Part shown: positions 16,876 to 26,123 of the stretch, one piece after another
How positions within the stretch are numbered: position 1 is the first letter of the stretch
How the letters are laid out: each line of letters starts with the position of its first letter
Made by a program: the position numbers and the translations under genes
Notes under the pieces: model-generated
Told to the model about the DNA's origin: nothing
The model's database searches: none
What the model saw: the letters and a program-made list of their open reading frames with translations, nothing else
Source of the DNA: Antarcticirhabdus aurantiaca
GTDB lineage: Bacteria > Pseudomonadota > Alphaproteobacteria > Rhizobiales > Rhizobiaceae
NCBI RefSeq assembly: GCF_009765365.1
Contig: NZ_VTOM01000004.1
Coordinates: 186,001 to 250,000, forward strand
Length of the DNA stretch: 64,000 bases
Direction of reading: 5' to 3'

Positions 16876-17706
16876 GCTCAGGACCTATTAATTTGGTTTG
16901 ATGCGTGATTCAGTTGGGCACTAAGGGAGTGTCTGATGGGCGAGTTGTTCCTGTTGAGCGAGCGCCAAATGGCGCGGATCGCGCCGCACTTTCCGCTGGC
17001 GCACGGCGTGCCGAGGGTGGACGACCGGCGGGTGGTGAGCGGGATTGTCTACGTCATCCGCAACGGCCTGCAATGGAAGGACGCGCCCACCGGCTACGGG
17101 CCGCACAAGACGCTCTACAACCGCTTCATCCGCTGGTCGCGGCTGGGGGTCTTCAACCGCATCTTCGCCAGCCTTGCCGGTGAAGGTCCAAGGCCCGAGC
17201 GCATCATGATCGACGCCACGCACCTGAAGGCGCACCGCACCGCGGCCAGCCTTCTCAAAGGGGGGATGTTCCCCGCCGTATCGGACGCACGAAAGGCGGC
17301 CTGAACTCCAAGCTGCATGCCATCTGCGACGCACAAGGCCGCCCGCTTGTCATGACGCTGACCGAGGGCCAGGCCAGCGATTATCGCGGCGCCCGCCTGA
17401 TGCTGCCCCATCTACCGCCAGCCCGCAAACTGCTGGCAGACAAGGGCTACGACGCCGACTGGCTGCGCGAGGCGTTGAGCGAGCGCGACATTGCGGCCTG
17501 CATCCCCTCACGTGCCAAGCGCAGGAATCCCGTCCCGCACGACGCCACGCTCTACAAGCAGCGCCACAAGATCGAGGTCATGTTCGGCAGGCTTAAAGAC
17601 TGGCGGCGCGTCGCCACGCGCTACGACCGATGCGCACACACCTTCTTCTCCGCCATCTGCATCGCCGCCGCCGTCATCTTCTGGCTCTGATCAATGAGTC
17701 CTGAGC
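16876..17706 (+). mobile_element. IS5-family (IS427-type) insertion sequence with frameshifted transposase (831 bp)
   Basis: The inverted ends start GCTCAGGAC at 16876 and finish with GTCCTGAGC at 17706. CTAG lies on both sides (16872-16875 and 17707-17710), the left copy being shared with the preceding IS5 element. The transposase is split into two frames joined by a slippery stretch, typical of this group. It interrupts an IS3-type element on its right side. Confidence 0.85.
16936..17690 (+). CDS. IS427-type transposase, two frames joined by probable -1 frameshift
   Basis: Frame 1 (16936-17304) encodes the N-terminal part from MGELFLLSERQMARI to AHRTAASLLKGG and IMIDATHLKAH (first Asp). 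The C-terminal half continues in the -1 frame to 17690, with GRTKGGLNSKLHAICD, LLADKGYDADWLREAL (second Asp) and HKIEVMFGRLKDW (Glu). The switch point is the run AAAGGGGGG at 17257-17265; slipping back one base gives SLLKGGDVPRRIGRTKGG, the usual fused sequence of the family. The intact catalytic residues in both halves argue for programmed frameshifting rather than decay. Confidence 0.8.
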
Positions 17707-17710
17707 CTAG

Positions 17711-18671
17711 GCAGTTTGAGGCGGAGGCCGTTCGCCTGGTGGAGACGAGGGGGCGCACGCAGCGCGAGATCGCCGAGGATCTCGGCATCGACTATCGACA
17801 TTGCGGCGCTAGCTAAACAAGCGCCGGGAGCGTGATCTGGAGGTACCGCCCCCAAGCGCCATGAGGACATGGCGGCCGAACTAAAGCGGCTGCGCCGCGA
17901 GAACGAGATCCTTCGCCAGCAGCACGAGATCCTGAAGATGGCCGCGACTTTTTCGCCAAGGAGGGAAGTCGATAAGGTTCCGTTTCATCGATGCGGCGAA
18001 GAAGGAGTTCCCTGTCCAGCGCCTATGCAAAATCCTCGGTGTCAGCCCAAGCAGTTACTTCGCCTGGCAGAACCGCTCGGCCTGTCACCGTCATCGTACC
18101 GACCTGATGCTGCTCGCGCATGTTCGCGCGGCCTGCATGCCTTCCCGGTCGCGCCGAACCTGCTTGACCTGAACTTCGCTGCAACCGGGTCGAACCAGAA
18201 GTGGAGTGCCGACATCTCCTACGTTTGGACCCAGGAGGGCTGGTTGCATCTGGCCATCATCATCGACCTGCTCGCCCGACTCTCGTCGGCTGGGCCACCA
18301 GCGACCGCCTGCACAAGAAACTGGCCTTGTCGGCCCTGCGCCGAACCATCGCTTTGCGCCGGCCTACCGCCGGCCTCATCCATCAAGCGGACCGCGGCAG
18401 CCAATACTGCTCCTTGGAGTACCAGATCGTAGTGCGCCGGCACAGCATTCGGATTTCGATGTTGGGCAAGGCAAACTGCTTCGACAACGCGATGGTCGAG
18501 ACCTTCTTCAAGACGCTGAAAGCCGAACTCGTCTGGCGCACCGTCTTCTACGGCCGGGCCGCGGCTACCGCCGCGATCGGCCGCTACATCGATGGCTTCT
18601 ACAATCCCATCCGGCGACATTCGACGCTCGACTTCACCAGCCCGCTTCAGTTCGAGAAACAGGCCGCGTAA
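17711..18671 (+). pseudogene. degenerate IS3-family transposase (OrfA-OrfB remnants)
   Basis: Pieces of both IS3 proteins are readable but broken. OrfA: QFEAEAVRLVETRGRTQRE near 17711, then a stop, then AELKRLRRENEILRQQHEIL (17872-17935) with a frame change. OrfB: AAKKEFPVQRLCKILGVSPS near 18000, a deletion, WSADISYVWTQEGWLHLAI (18204-18260), another frame change, then IHQADRGSQYCSLEYQ and NCFDNAMVETFFKTLKAEL (DDE Asp and Glu) to the stop at 18671. Several frameshifts and internal deletions make it inactive. The first OrfA residues are missing because an IS5 element inserted there. Confidence 0.8.
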
Positions 18672-18673
18672 CA

Positions 18674-18895
18674 TCAAAATCGCTCTCCACTTTCCCGGGC
18701 AAGTCCAAGCGAGTGTTGCGGCAGGACTGTCGAGATCACGAGCGCGGCCAGCGTCGGTTCTCGCCCAACAATGCGTTCCGCCTCGCGTCGCAACTGCGCC
18801 CAATACATGTCGATCCGCGCATGCAAGGCTGCGTCGGCAATCACCCCCGCCGCAGCGGGCGTGAAGGCATCCAGGACTGTGGGCATATTCGTCAT
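18674..18895 (-). pseudogene. cysE: serine O-acetyltransferase (CysE/SrpH-like), N-terminal fragment
   Basis: From the ATG at 18893-18895 the minus strand encodes about 60 residues ending in WAQLRREAERIVGREPTLAALV, ISTVLPQHSL. This matches the N-terminal helical domain of serine acetyltransferases (pattern: REA..I..REP.LA.L....L.H.SL). The left-handed beta-helix catalytic domain is missing, replaced by the IS3 remnant. The start lies 2 nt after the monooxygenase stop, so it was the last gene of the ssu-like operon, linking sulfonate sulfur release to cysteine synthesis. Unlikely to be functional. Confidence 0.65.
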
Positions 18896-18897
18896 GG

Positions 18898-19989
18898 CTA
18901 CCCTCCGGTTTCGGTGCCTCGGGCCCCTAGGAGCGGCAGAAGTGTTCGGCCCTGCCGCTCGATCTCGCGGAGATACGGCGTGTCGGACAGGATGAAGTGC
19001 GACACGCCGAGGGCGCGGTAGCGGTTCAGGGACGCCGCGACCTCCTCGGCCGATCCGACGAGCCAGGTCGTCCCCGCCCCCCCGCCGCCGTAGCGCCCCG
19101 GCGCGGTGAAGAGGTTGGTGTCCAGAACGTCGCCCCGCGCCTGGAGGTCGAGAAGCCGGCGCTGGCCGACCGCCACCTCGCCGCGATGGTCGTGCCAGCC
19201 GGCCCCGTCCGTCCGCGCCATGTCGGCCACCTTGGCTTCGGCGTCCCTCCAGGCCTCGCCGCTCGTCTCCCGCACCAGCGTCGTGATGCGCAGGCCGAAC
19301 TCCAGCGGCGCATGCCGCCGGCCGACCGTGTCGCTGAGCGCGCGCAGGCGCGCGATGCGCTCCGCGACGTCCGCCAGCGGCTCGCCCCAGACGAGCTGGA
19401 CGTCGGCCTCGGCGGCGGCAACGCGCTCAGCCGCTTCTGACGCGCCACCGAAGTAGAGGGTCGGATGCGCCCTACCCTCGCGGGCCACCGGCTTGGGCGC
19501 CAGCGTCGAGCCGGTGAGCGTAAAGTGGCGGCCGTCGTAGGAGACGCCGTCCTGCGTCCACAGGCGCCGGAGGATCTGCATGAACTCCTGCGTGCGCTCG
19601 TAGCGCTTCGCCTTGTCGAACTCGCCGTCGCCGTAGGCGGCCGGATCGTCGATCCCCGACACGATGTTGACGCGCACGCGCCCGCCGGTCAGGTTGTCGA
19701 GCGTGGCAAGGGCCGAGGCCGCGAGCGCCGGCTGCCAGTAGCCCGGCCGGATCGCCACCAGCGGCTCGAAGCGCGTCGTGCGCGCGGCCAGCGTGGCCGC
19801 GACGGTGAACGTGTCCGGCCGTCCCCAACCCGTACCGAGGAGAGCGCCCGTCCAGCCGTTCCGCTCGATCGCCTCGGCCTGCGCGACCAGCGTGTCGAGG
19901 CTGTTGTGGTCGGCCGCCGCCGTGTCGCCGCGATGGCCCGCGACCGACTGGTTCGGGATGTACCAGAGGAATTCGCTCGGCCCGTTCAT
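18898..19989 (-). CDS. ssuD: SsuD-like FMNH2-dependent alkanesulfonate monooxygenase
   Basis: A 363-residue bacterial-luciferase-like (LLM) flavin monooxygenase. FLWYIPNQSVAGHRG at the N-terminus, SALATLDNLTGGRVRVNIVSG near residue 105, GEFDKAKRYERTQEFM and SDTPYLREIERQGRTLLPLL at the C-terminus follow SsuD closely. It would use reduced FMN and O2 to cleave the C-S bond of sulfonates, releasing sulfite. The ATG at 19987-19989 overlaps the permease stop (ATGA), so it is coupled to the ABC genes. No FMN reductase (SsuE) gene is visible in the window. Confidence 0.88.
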   Translation of the reverse strand: MNGPSEFLWYIPNQSVAGHRGDTAAADHNSLDTLVAQAEAIERNGWTGALLGTGWGRPDTFTVAATLAARTTRFEPLVAIRPGYWQPALAASALATLDNLTGGRVRVNIVSGIDDPAAYGDGEFDKAKRYERTQEFMQILRRLWTQDGVSYDGRHFTLTGSTLAPKPVAREGRAHPTLYFGGASEAAERVAAAEADVQLVWGEPLADVAERIARLRALSDTVGRRHAPLEFGLRITTLVRETSGEAWRDAEAKVADMARTDGAGWHDHRGEVAVGQRRLLDLQARGDVLDTNLFTAPGRYGGGGAGTTWLVGSAEEVAASLNRYRALGVSHFILSDTPYLREIERQGRTLLPLLGARGTETGG

Positions 19990-20858
19990 CGCTGCTGCCC
20001 CCATCGACGCACCGTCACCCGCTCGAGGCTGGCGAAGACGAGGTTCTCGACGAGGAGGCCGATCAGGATGACGAGAGCGAGCCCGGCGAAGACGTTGTCG
20101 GTGTAGAGCTCGTTGCGGTTCTGGAAGATGTACCAGCCGAGCCCGCCGCGCCCGGACGAGGCGCCGAACACGAGTTCGGCGGCGATCAGCGTGCGCCAGG
20201 CGAAGGCCCAGGCGATCTTCAGGCCCGACAGGACGGACGGCAGGGCCGCCGGCAGCAGGATCCGGACGACGTATCGCCAGCCCTTCAGGCCGTAGTTGCG
20301 CCCGGCCATGCGCAGCGTTTCGGGCACGGCCTGGAAGCCGGAGAAGATCGACAAGGAAAGAGGCCAGAGCACCGAATGCACCAGCACGAAGATCAGGCTG
20401 TTCTGTCCGAGCCCGAACCAGAGCAGCGCCAGCGGCAGGAGCGCGATGGCGGGGAGCGGGTTGAACATGGCCGTGAGGGTCGACAGGAGGTCGCGGCCGA
20501 TCTGGGTCGAGACGGCGAGCGTCGTGAAGACGAGCGCGAGCAGGATGCCGAGCGCATAGCCCTGGACCAGCACGAGGAGCGAGATCCGCGTGCGCTCCAG
20601 AAGCTCGCCGCTGGTCATGCCGGAAACGAAGGCCCTGGCCGTGGCGCCGAAGGTCGGCAGCAGCAGCGGGTTGCCCTGCCAGCGCGCGACCGCTTCCCAG
20701 ACCAGGATCAGCACCGCCACGATCAGCGCCTTGCGCAGCCAGCCCTGGCTCCAAAGGCGCTCGGCGAGCGGCAGCCGACGCTCGACGACGGTCTCGGTGA
20801 ACGGCGGCAGGTCGCGCTCGTATTCGGGCCGCACGGGAGGGTCGAGGGCTAGGCTCAC
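19986..20858 (-). CDS. ssuC: SsuC-like sulfonate ABC transporter permease
   Basis: A 290-residue permease with six predicted helices and an EAA-type loop GRNYGLKGWRYVVRILLPAALPSVLSG near residue 185. The N-terminus has a polar tail of ~40 residues. GTG at 20856-20858 overlaps the ATPase stop by 4 nt (GTGA). All four genes of this unit (receptor, ATPase, permease, monooxygenase) overlap in the same manner, which indicates one tightly coupled operon for sulfonate import and desulfonation. Confidence 0.88.
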   Translation of the reverse strand: MSLALDPPVRPEYERDLPPFTETVVERRLPLAERLWSQGWLRKALIVAVLILVWEAVARWQGNPLLLPTFGATARAFVSGMTSGELLERTRISLLVLVQGYALGILLALVFTTLAVSTQIGRDLLSTLTAMFNPLPAIALLPLALLWFGLGQNSLIFVLVHSVLWPLSLSIFSGFQAVPETLRMAGRNYGLKGWRYVVRILLPAALPSVLSGLKIAWAFAWRTLIAAELVFGASSGRGGLGWYIFQNRNELYTDNVFAGLALVILIGLLVENLVFASLERVTVRRWGQQR

Positions 20859-21745
20859 CCGGCGCCCTCCTCGCTCGCGACCGTGCCGGCGCCGTCGTCG
20901 AACAGGAGGCGGTGGATGCGCCGGCTGGCGGCCTGAAAGGTCTCGCCGCCGAGGCTGTGCAGCCCCCATTCGTGCGCGTTGATCTCGGCCCGGACGCGGC
21001 CCGGACGCGGCGACAGGAGCGCCACGCGGTTGCCGATCACCAGGGCCTCCTCGATCGAATGGGTCACGAACAGCAGCGTGAACCGCACCTCCTCCCACAG
21101 GCCGAGGAGTTCCTCCTGCATCCGCCGGCGCGTCAGCGCGTCGAGCGCGGCGAAGGGCTCGTCCATCAGGAGCACCCGTGGCTGCATCGCCAGCGCGCGG
21201 GCGATCGCCACGCGCTGCTTCATGCCGCCCGAGAGCTGGTGCGGGAAGGCGTCGGCGAAGGTCGCGAGCCCGACCTTGTCGAGATAGTGCCGCGCCCGCT
21301 CTCGCGCCTCGCGCCTGCCCAGGGCGCGCGAGGCGACGAGCGGAAAGGCGACGTTGTCGAGGACGCTCTTCCAGGGCGGGAGCTGGTCGAACTCCTGGAA
21401 CACCACGATCCGGTCGGGGCCCGGTTCGCTCACGCGCCTGCTGTCCAGGACGATCTCGCCCTCAATCGGCAGGATGAAGCCCGCGATCGACTTCAGGAGC
21501 GTCGACTTCCCGCAGCCGGAGGGGCCGAGCAGCACGAAGCGGTCGGCGCGGTGGATGTCGAGGTCGATCCGATGCGTTGCGCGCACGACGCGCTCCGGCG
21601 TGCGGTATTCGAGCGAGACGCCCCGCACGGCCAGAAGCGGCTCGCCGGCCGGCGCCGGCGATCCGTCGACCGGGAAGACCGGGGCGGCGGGGGTGGGACC
21701 CGGAACCTCGGCTTGACGGAAGGGCAGGATGCGGACCGAGCTCAC
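20855..21745 (-). CDS. ssuB: SsuB-like ABC transporter ATP-binding protein
   Basis: A 296-residue ATPase with Walker [11 protein letters not shown]-loop [12 protein letters not shown], signature LSGGMKQR, Walker [13 protein letters not shown] and switch VTHS (Ser following the His). GTG at 21743-21745 overlaps the receptor stop by 4 nt. The ~35 residues before the ABC core are Pro-rich. The C-terminal ~40 residues (after [10 protein letters not shown]) are longer than in minimal SsuB. It drives import through the downstream permease. Confidence 0.9.
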   Translation of the reverse strand: MSSVRILPFRQAEVPGPTPAAPVFPVDGSPAPAGEPLLAVRGVSLEYRTPERVVRATHRIDLDIHRADRFVLLGPSGCGKSTLLKSIAGFILPIEGEIVLDSRRVSEPGPDRIVVFQEFDQLPPWKSVLDNVAFPLVASRALGRREARERARHYLDKVGLATFADAFPHQLSGGMKQRVAIARALAMQPRVLLMDEPFAALDALTRRRMQEELLGLWEEVRFTLLFVTHSIEEALVIGNRVALLSPRPGRVRAEINAHEWGLHSLGGETFQAASRRIHRLLFDDGAGTVASEEGAG

Positions 21746-22761
21746 GAGCCGCCCGCCACGCGCGGATCGTCGAAGAAGTAGTCGGCGAGCGCCGTCGGCT
21801 CGTTGCGGATGGCGCCGACGCCGTGCAGGAACCGGCCGAGGCCGAGCGTGTTCTCCGGCGCCACCTTGAAGGTCACCTCGGGGTTTGTGATGATGTCGAG
21901 CAGGAGCTTGCGATCGACGTTGCCGCCAGCCACCTTCAGATAGATGTCCGCCGCCGCTTCCGGGTTGGCCGTGATGAACGCCGCCGCATCGTCGAGCGCC
22001 GCGACGAAGGCGGCGTAGGTCTTGGGGCTCTCGTCGCGGAAGGCCTCCGTCGCGTAGAGGACCGTGGACGAGGCCGGCCCGCCCTGCACGTCGTAGGATT
22101 TCAGCACGATGTGGGCGTTCGGATTGCCCGCCAGTTCCTGTTCCTGGAAGGGCGGATTGCCGAAATGGGCGGTGATCTCCGTGCCGCCGGAGATGATCGC
22201 CGCCGCCGCCTCCGGGTGCGGCACGGCGACCGAGATCGCGTCGAGCTTGTCGAAGGCCTCGTTGCCCCAGAGCTTGGCCGACGCCCATTGCAGGATGCGC
22301 GACTGCACCGACACGCCGACCGCCGGCACCGCGATACGGTCCTTGTCGGTGAAGTCGGCGATCGTCTTCACGGCCGGGTTGTTGGAGACGAGGTAGTAGG
22401 GAAAGTTGCCGAGCGAGGCGACGCCCTTCACGTTCTGCGAGCCCTTGGTCCGGTCCCAGAGCGTGAACAGCGGGCCGACGCCCGCGCCGCCGATGTCGAC
22501 GCTTCCCGAGAGCAGCGCGTCGTTCACCGCCGAGCCGCCGGAGAGGCGGATGAACTCGGCGTCGATGTCGAGCCCCGCCTCCTTCCCGTGCTTCTGGATC
22601 AGCTTCTGATCCTCCACCACGTTGAGCAGCAGATAGACGATCCCGAACTGCTGGGCGATGCGGATCCGCCCCTCCTCCGCGAGACTCGGAGCGGCGGACG
22701 CGGCAAGGGTCGCAAGGCCGAGCCCGGCTGCGACGATGGTTCGAGTCAGATAGGATGTCAT
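21742..22761 (-). CDS. ssuA: SsuA-like sulfonate/NitT ABC transporter substrate-binding protein
   Basis: A 339-residue secreted receptor. The signal peptide ends at SAAPSLA (about residue 28). Mature sequence starts EEGRIRIAQQFGIVYLLL, followed by RLSGGSAVNDALLSGSVDIGGAGVGPL, the usual ligand-pocket region of NMT1-type receptors. It is the first gene of the leftward ssu-like operon; the 280-nt region 22762-23041 upstream, which lies between it and the LysR stop, should contain the promoter. No clear promoter boxes were identified there. Confidence 0.87.
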   Translation of the reverse strand: MTSYLTRTIVAAGLGLATLAASAAPSLAEEGRIRIAQQFGIVYLLLNVVEDQKLIQKHGKEAGLDIDAEFIRLSGGSAVNDALLSGSVDIGGAGVGPLFTLWDRTKGSQNVKGVASLGNFPYYLVSNNPAVKTIADFTDKDRIAVPAVGVSVQSRILQWASAKLWGNEAFDKLDAISVAVPHPEAAAAIISGGTEITAHFGNPPFQEQELAGNPNAHIVLKSYDVQGGPASSTVLYATEAFRDESPKTYAAFVAALDDAAAFITANPEAAADIYLKVAGGNVDRKLLLDIITNPEVTFKVAPENTLGLGRFLHGVGAIRNEPTALADYFFDDPRVAGGS

Positions 22762-23041
22762 GCGGAACGTTCCCGAGGATCGAAGGGCGTCGGATCGCGA
22801 ATGCCGCGCAGACGGAGCGGGCATCCGGCGAACGCCTCCTCGGCGCCGCATCTCTATAGTGGCGATGTAGATTGATATCGCAAAGCGGAAAGGGATCGGC
22901 GGAACGGGCAGGAGCGGTTAAATCGTCCGCGTCCGACCGATTGCGTAGAACGCGATACCTGGACGGCCGTCCTCACTCGATGTCCGTGCGATCGCCTCGC
23001 TGCAGAGGCCAACGCGGCGCAGGGCCATCCCGGCCGTAGCG

Positions 23042-24016
23042 CTAAGCCGTTGGGTCGGCAGCGAGGATGCCGGTACTTCCGTGCGCTATCCGCATCTCTT
23101 CCCGCAGCCACAGGCGAAAGGCGGCGACGTGGCGCTCCGCCCGATCCGATGCGCCCGAGACGAAGTGATACGCGGTCTCCAGCGTTTGAACCTGACCGAA
23201 TGGAGAAACGAGCCGTCGGGCTTCCAGTTCAGGCTCCGCCAGACGCAGCTTGCCGAGCGCGATACCCTGCCCTGCCAGGGCGGCATCCAGAACCAGGGAG
23301 GGGCTGCCTAATCTGACCACGCGCGCGAGATCGCCCTGCGGCACTCGGCCGGTTCCCATCCAGTGCGCCCAGTTCGAGTGCCGGGGATGCCGTTCCGCGC
23401 CGTCCTCCTGCAGCAGCGTCACATCGGACAGGCTCCGTACGTCGCCCTCCGAACGGAGGCGTTCGGCAAAGGCAGGCGTACAGACCGGTAGGATCGCCTC
23501 GCCGAACAGGCGCTCGGCCCGCGAACCGGGATGATGGCCGGCCCCGTAGACGATCGCGCAGTCCGCCTGCCCGTCCTCGATGACGGCTGAATCGTTCGTC
23601 GCTTCGATGCAGATCCTCAGGCGTGGCATGGCTTCTCGGACGCGGTCGAGGCGCGGCATCAGCCATTTGGCCGCGAAGGAGGGCGTAGCCGCCACCCGCA
23701 ACGTTGCCTCGTCTCTGTGCGCGACAAGGTGGACGAAGGCCTGCTGGAAGTGGTCGAACGCTCTGTCGAGATGCGGCAGAAGGAGGATCGCCGCCTCCGT
23801 CAGCTCCAGCCGTCCGCGGGCACGCCTGAACAGGGGCTGCTGCAGATGCTCTTCCAGGAGCCGCACCTGCTGCCCCACCGCTGCGGGGGTCACGTGCAGT
23901 TCACGCGCTGCGTCGGAGAAACTGTGGTGCCGGGACGTGACGACGAATGCACGAAGCGCCGTCAGTGGGGGAAGCCTGGCCAGACTGAGCGAAGGCGAGG
24001 TCGTAACGTGGCTCAT
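23042..24016 (-). CDS. LysR-family transcriptional regulator (GcvA-like)
   Basis: A 324-residue regulator. The winged HTH (ALRAFVVTSRHHSFSDAARELHVTPAAVGQQVRLLEEHL in outline) covers residues ~18-60, followed by the effector domain with ATPSFAAKWLMPRL, as in GcvA-type proteins. It starts 22 nt after the stop of the truncated binding-protein/DszB-like gene, in the same direction, so it was probably part of that damaged operon. It may control the ssu-like operon immediately downstream and sense a sulfur metabolite; this is inference from position. Confidence 0.9.
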   Translation of the reverse strand: MSHVTTSPSLSLARLPPLTALRAFVVTSRHHSFSDAARELHVTPAAVGQQVRLLEEHLQQPLFRRARGRLELTEAAILLLPHLDRAFDHFQQAFVHLVAHRDEATLRVAATPSFAAKWLMPRLDRVREAMPRLRICIEATNDSAVIEDGQADCAIVYGAGHHPGSRAERLFGEAILPVCTPAFAERLRSEGDVRSLSDVTLLQEDGAERHPRHSNWAHWMGTGRVPQGDLARVVRLGSPSLVLDAALAGQGIALGKLRLAEPELEARRLVSPFGQVQTLETAYHFVSGASDRAERHVAAFRLWLREEMRIAHGSTGILAADPTA

Positions 24017-24038
24017 CGTCTATCCGTTTGTTCCAAGG

Positions 24039-24871
24039 TCAGGCGACACGGCGCTCGCTCGCTTCCCAAGCGCGATGGTCGGCCCACGCGCCCACGTCGA
24101 AATCCCTCTCGATGAAATCCCACTCCAAGAGGAAGTCCTTGAAGCGTCGGACGGCGTCGAGAAGGTCGGGGCGAAGCGAAAGACCGAGGTTCCGATGAAC
24201 GTCCGCACCGTTCGCGGCCAGAACCGCCTCTTCGCTGGCGTGACTCTCGCGCGCGATAAAGCGGCGCGTTTCCTCGGGATGCCCGGCCGCCCAGTCTCCG
24301 GCCTGCACGATGATGCCGATCAGCCGCCGCACGAGATCCGGCCGCTCCTCCGCGAGCCGATCGTCCACCGTCAGGATGCGGGGTGAGCCGGAATTGATGC
24401 GCACGGCCGGGTCGGGGTGGAATCCGAATTTTGACACCGCGATCGCGCCGATCAAGTTGGCTGCGGCGACGCCGGCCGTGCCCTTGACGAAGACGGCATC
24501 CACCTTCCCGCGGAGCAGTGCTGCGCATTCATCGCCGAAAGCGAGACGTCGCGGCAGACCGAAGAGCGATGGCCCCTCCTGATCGCTCAAGACGGTGTCT
24601 TCGTGAACGAGATCGACGAGCTCCACGCTGGTTCGATCCACCGCTTCGAGCTCGAGCGCCGTCACGAGCCCCTTGATGGCCGTGGCGCGCATGAAATCGA
24701 CGATGCCCTCGGGCCGGCGCGGAACGCCGAACCGCTTGCCTGCAAGATCGGACGCGGACCGGATCCCCGATTGGGGCAATGCGATGATTGCCTGAAATTC
24801 GTCCGTCCAGGTGATGCCGACGAGGCGCGTCGGTCGGCCGTCGGAGCGTGCCCTGATGGGGGGAACGTTTC
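24039..24871 (-). pseudogene. DszB-like/NitT substrate-binding-fold protein, N-terminus lost to IS3 insertion
   Basis: The minus strand is open from the IS boundary at 24871 to the stop at 24039. It reads LVGITWTDEFQAIIALPQSG, SASDLAGKRFGVPRRPEG, then KVDAVFVKGTAGVAAANLIG and RPDLVRRLIGIIVQAGDWA. This is the periplasmic-binding-protein fold shared by SsuA-like receptors and the sulfinate desulfinase DszB; the final ~100 residues resemble the latter. Roughly 60 N-terminal residues, including any signal peptide and start, are missing because the IS3 element starts at 24872. An internal ATG at 24777-24779 cannot restore the fold. Confidence 0.75.
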
Positions 24872-24929
24872 TGGCCTGCCCCCTGAAAAGTGGTCCTCCG
24901 TGAAGTAGGCTTTTGAGCCTTTTTGGAGG

Positions 24930-25217
24930 ATGCCGAGAATGCCGAGGAAGAAGCCGAGCCCGGAAGAGATCGTCGCCAAGCTGCGGCAGGTGGACGTTCT
25001 CGTGTCGCAGGGTCGCCCCGTTGCCGAAGCAGTGCGCACGATCAGCGTGACGCCGTTCACCTACTACCGCTGGCGCAAGGAGTATGGCGGGCTGAAGGTG
25101 GACCAGGTGAAGCGGCTGAAGGAGCTGGAGAAGGAGAACGAGCGGCTGCGCAAGGCGGTCTCCGATCTGACGCTGGAGAAGCTGATCCTGAAGGAGGCCG
25201 CCTCGGGAAACTGGTGA
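24930..25217 (+). CDS. IS3-family transposase OrfA
   Basis: A 95-residue helix-turn-helix protein. KPSPEEIVAKLRQVDVLVSQ, FTYYRWRKEYGGLKVDQVKR and a leucine-zipper segment (LKELEKENERLRKAVSDLTLEK region) are typical OrfA features. It ends LKEAASGNW and its stop (25215-25217) overlaps the OrfB GTG. A truncated homologue with the same N-terminus lies at 37208. OrfA binds the IS ends and is translated alone or as an OrfAB fusion. Confidence 0.92.
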   Translation: MPRMPRKKPSPEEIVAKLRQVDVLVSQGRPVAEAVRTISVTPFTYYRWRKEYGGLKVDQVKRLKELEKENERLRKAVSDLTLEKLILKEAASGNW

Positions 25218-26107
25218 GCCCCTCCCGCCGTCGCCAATGCATCGAGCACGTCATGAAGAAGCATGGCGTGAAGGAGCGTTTGGCGTGCCGCGTCCTGGGG
25301 CAGCACCGATCGACGCAGCGCAAGGCGCCCAAGGGGCGATCTGACGATGCGGCGCTGACGGCCGACATCATCGAGCTGGCGACGCAGTATGGACGCTATG
25401 GATACCGCCGGATCACGGCCTTGCTTCGCGAGGCTGGCTGGCTTGTCAACATGAAGCCGGTGGAGCGGATCTGGCGGCAGGAAGGTCTGAAGGTGCCGGC
25501 CAAGCAGCCCAAGCGCGGTCGGCTCTGGCTGAACGACGGCTCGTGCGTGCGGCTTCGGCCCGAGCACCCCAACCACGTCTGGTCCTATGACTTCGTGGAG
25601 GATCGCACCCACAACGGCCGCAAGTTCCGCATGCTGAACATCGTCGATGAGTTCACCCGCGAATGTCTGTGCATCCGCGTCGATCGGAAGCTGAGATCTT
25701 CGGACGTCATCGACGTCTTGTCGGATCTGTTCATCCTGCGTGGTGTGCCGGGTCACATCCGCTCCGACAACGGTCCGGAGTTCATCGCCAAGGCGGTTCG
25801 CGAGTGGATCACCGCGGTCGGCACCAGAACGGCGTTCATCGAACCCGGCAGCCCATGGGAGAACGGCTACTGCGAGAGCTTCAACTCCAAGCTCCGCGAT
25901 GAACTCCTGAACGGTGAGATCTTCTACAGCCTGGCAGAGGCCCGCATCGTCATCGAGAGCTGGCGCCGACACTACAACACCAAGCGTCCACACTCGAGCC
26001 TGGGCTACCGTCCACCCGCTCCAGCCGTCGTGCCGTGGCCGGCTGCGCCACCCCAACCCGCTTCGCCGGCCACCTCAAACGTCGCCGACAAGCCCACCAT
26101 GCATTAG
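25214..26107 (+). CDS. IS3-family transposase OrfB (DDE integrase-like)
   Basis: A 297-residue protein from GTG 25214. The N-terminal HTH_21 region reads YGRYGYRRITALLREAGW. The rve integrase core contains VWSYDFVEDRTH (first Asp), IRSDNGPEFIA (second Asp) and PWENGYCESFNSKLRDEL (Glu), followed by YNTKRPHSSLGYRPP. The DDE set is complete. The reading frame stays open upstream into OrfA in the -1 frame, consistent with production of OrfAB by frameshifting. Confidence 0.92.
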   Translation: MSPSRRRQCIEHVMKKHGVKERLACRVLGQHRSTQRKAPKGRSDDAALTADIIELATQYGRYGYRRITALLREAGWLVNMKPVERIWRQEGLKVPAKQPKRGRLWLNDGSCVRLRPEHPNHVWSYDFVEDRTHNGRKFRMLNIVDEFTRECLCIRVDRKLRSSDVIDVLSDLFILRGVPGHIRSDNGPEFIAKAVREWITAVGTRTAFIEPGSPWENGYCESFNSKLRDELLNGEIFYSLAEARIVIESWRRHYNTKRPHSSLGYRPPAPAVVPWPAAPPQPASPATSNVADKPTMH

Positions 26108-26123
26108 ATTTGAACCGGGCCAC

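Larger units (their letters stand above)
16006..17710. repeat. three CTAG target copies bracketing tandem IS5 elements
   Basis: CTAG occurs at 16006-16009, 16872-16875 and 17707-17710, exactly outside the three IS termini. This arrangement results when one IS inserts into the CTAG duplicated by the other. The outer flanks belong to different older elements: a leftward IS5 C-terminus and a rightward IS3 OrfA. Confidence 0.7.
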
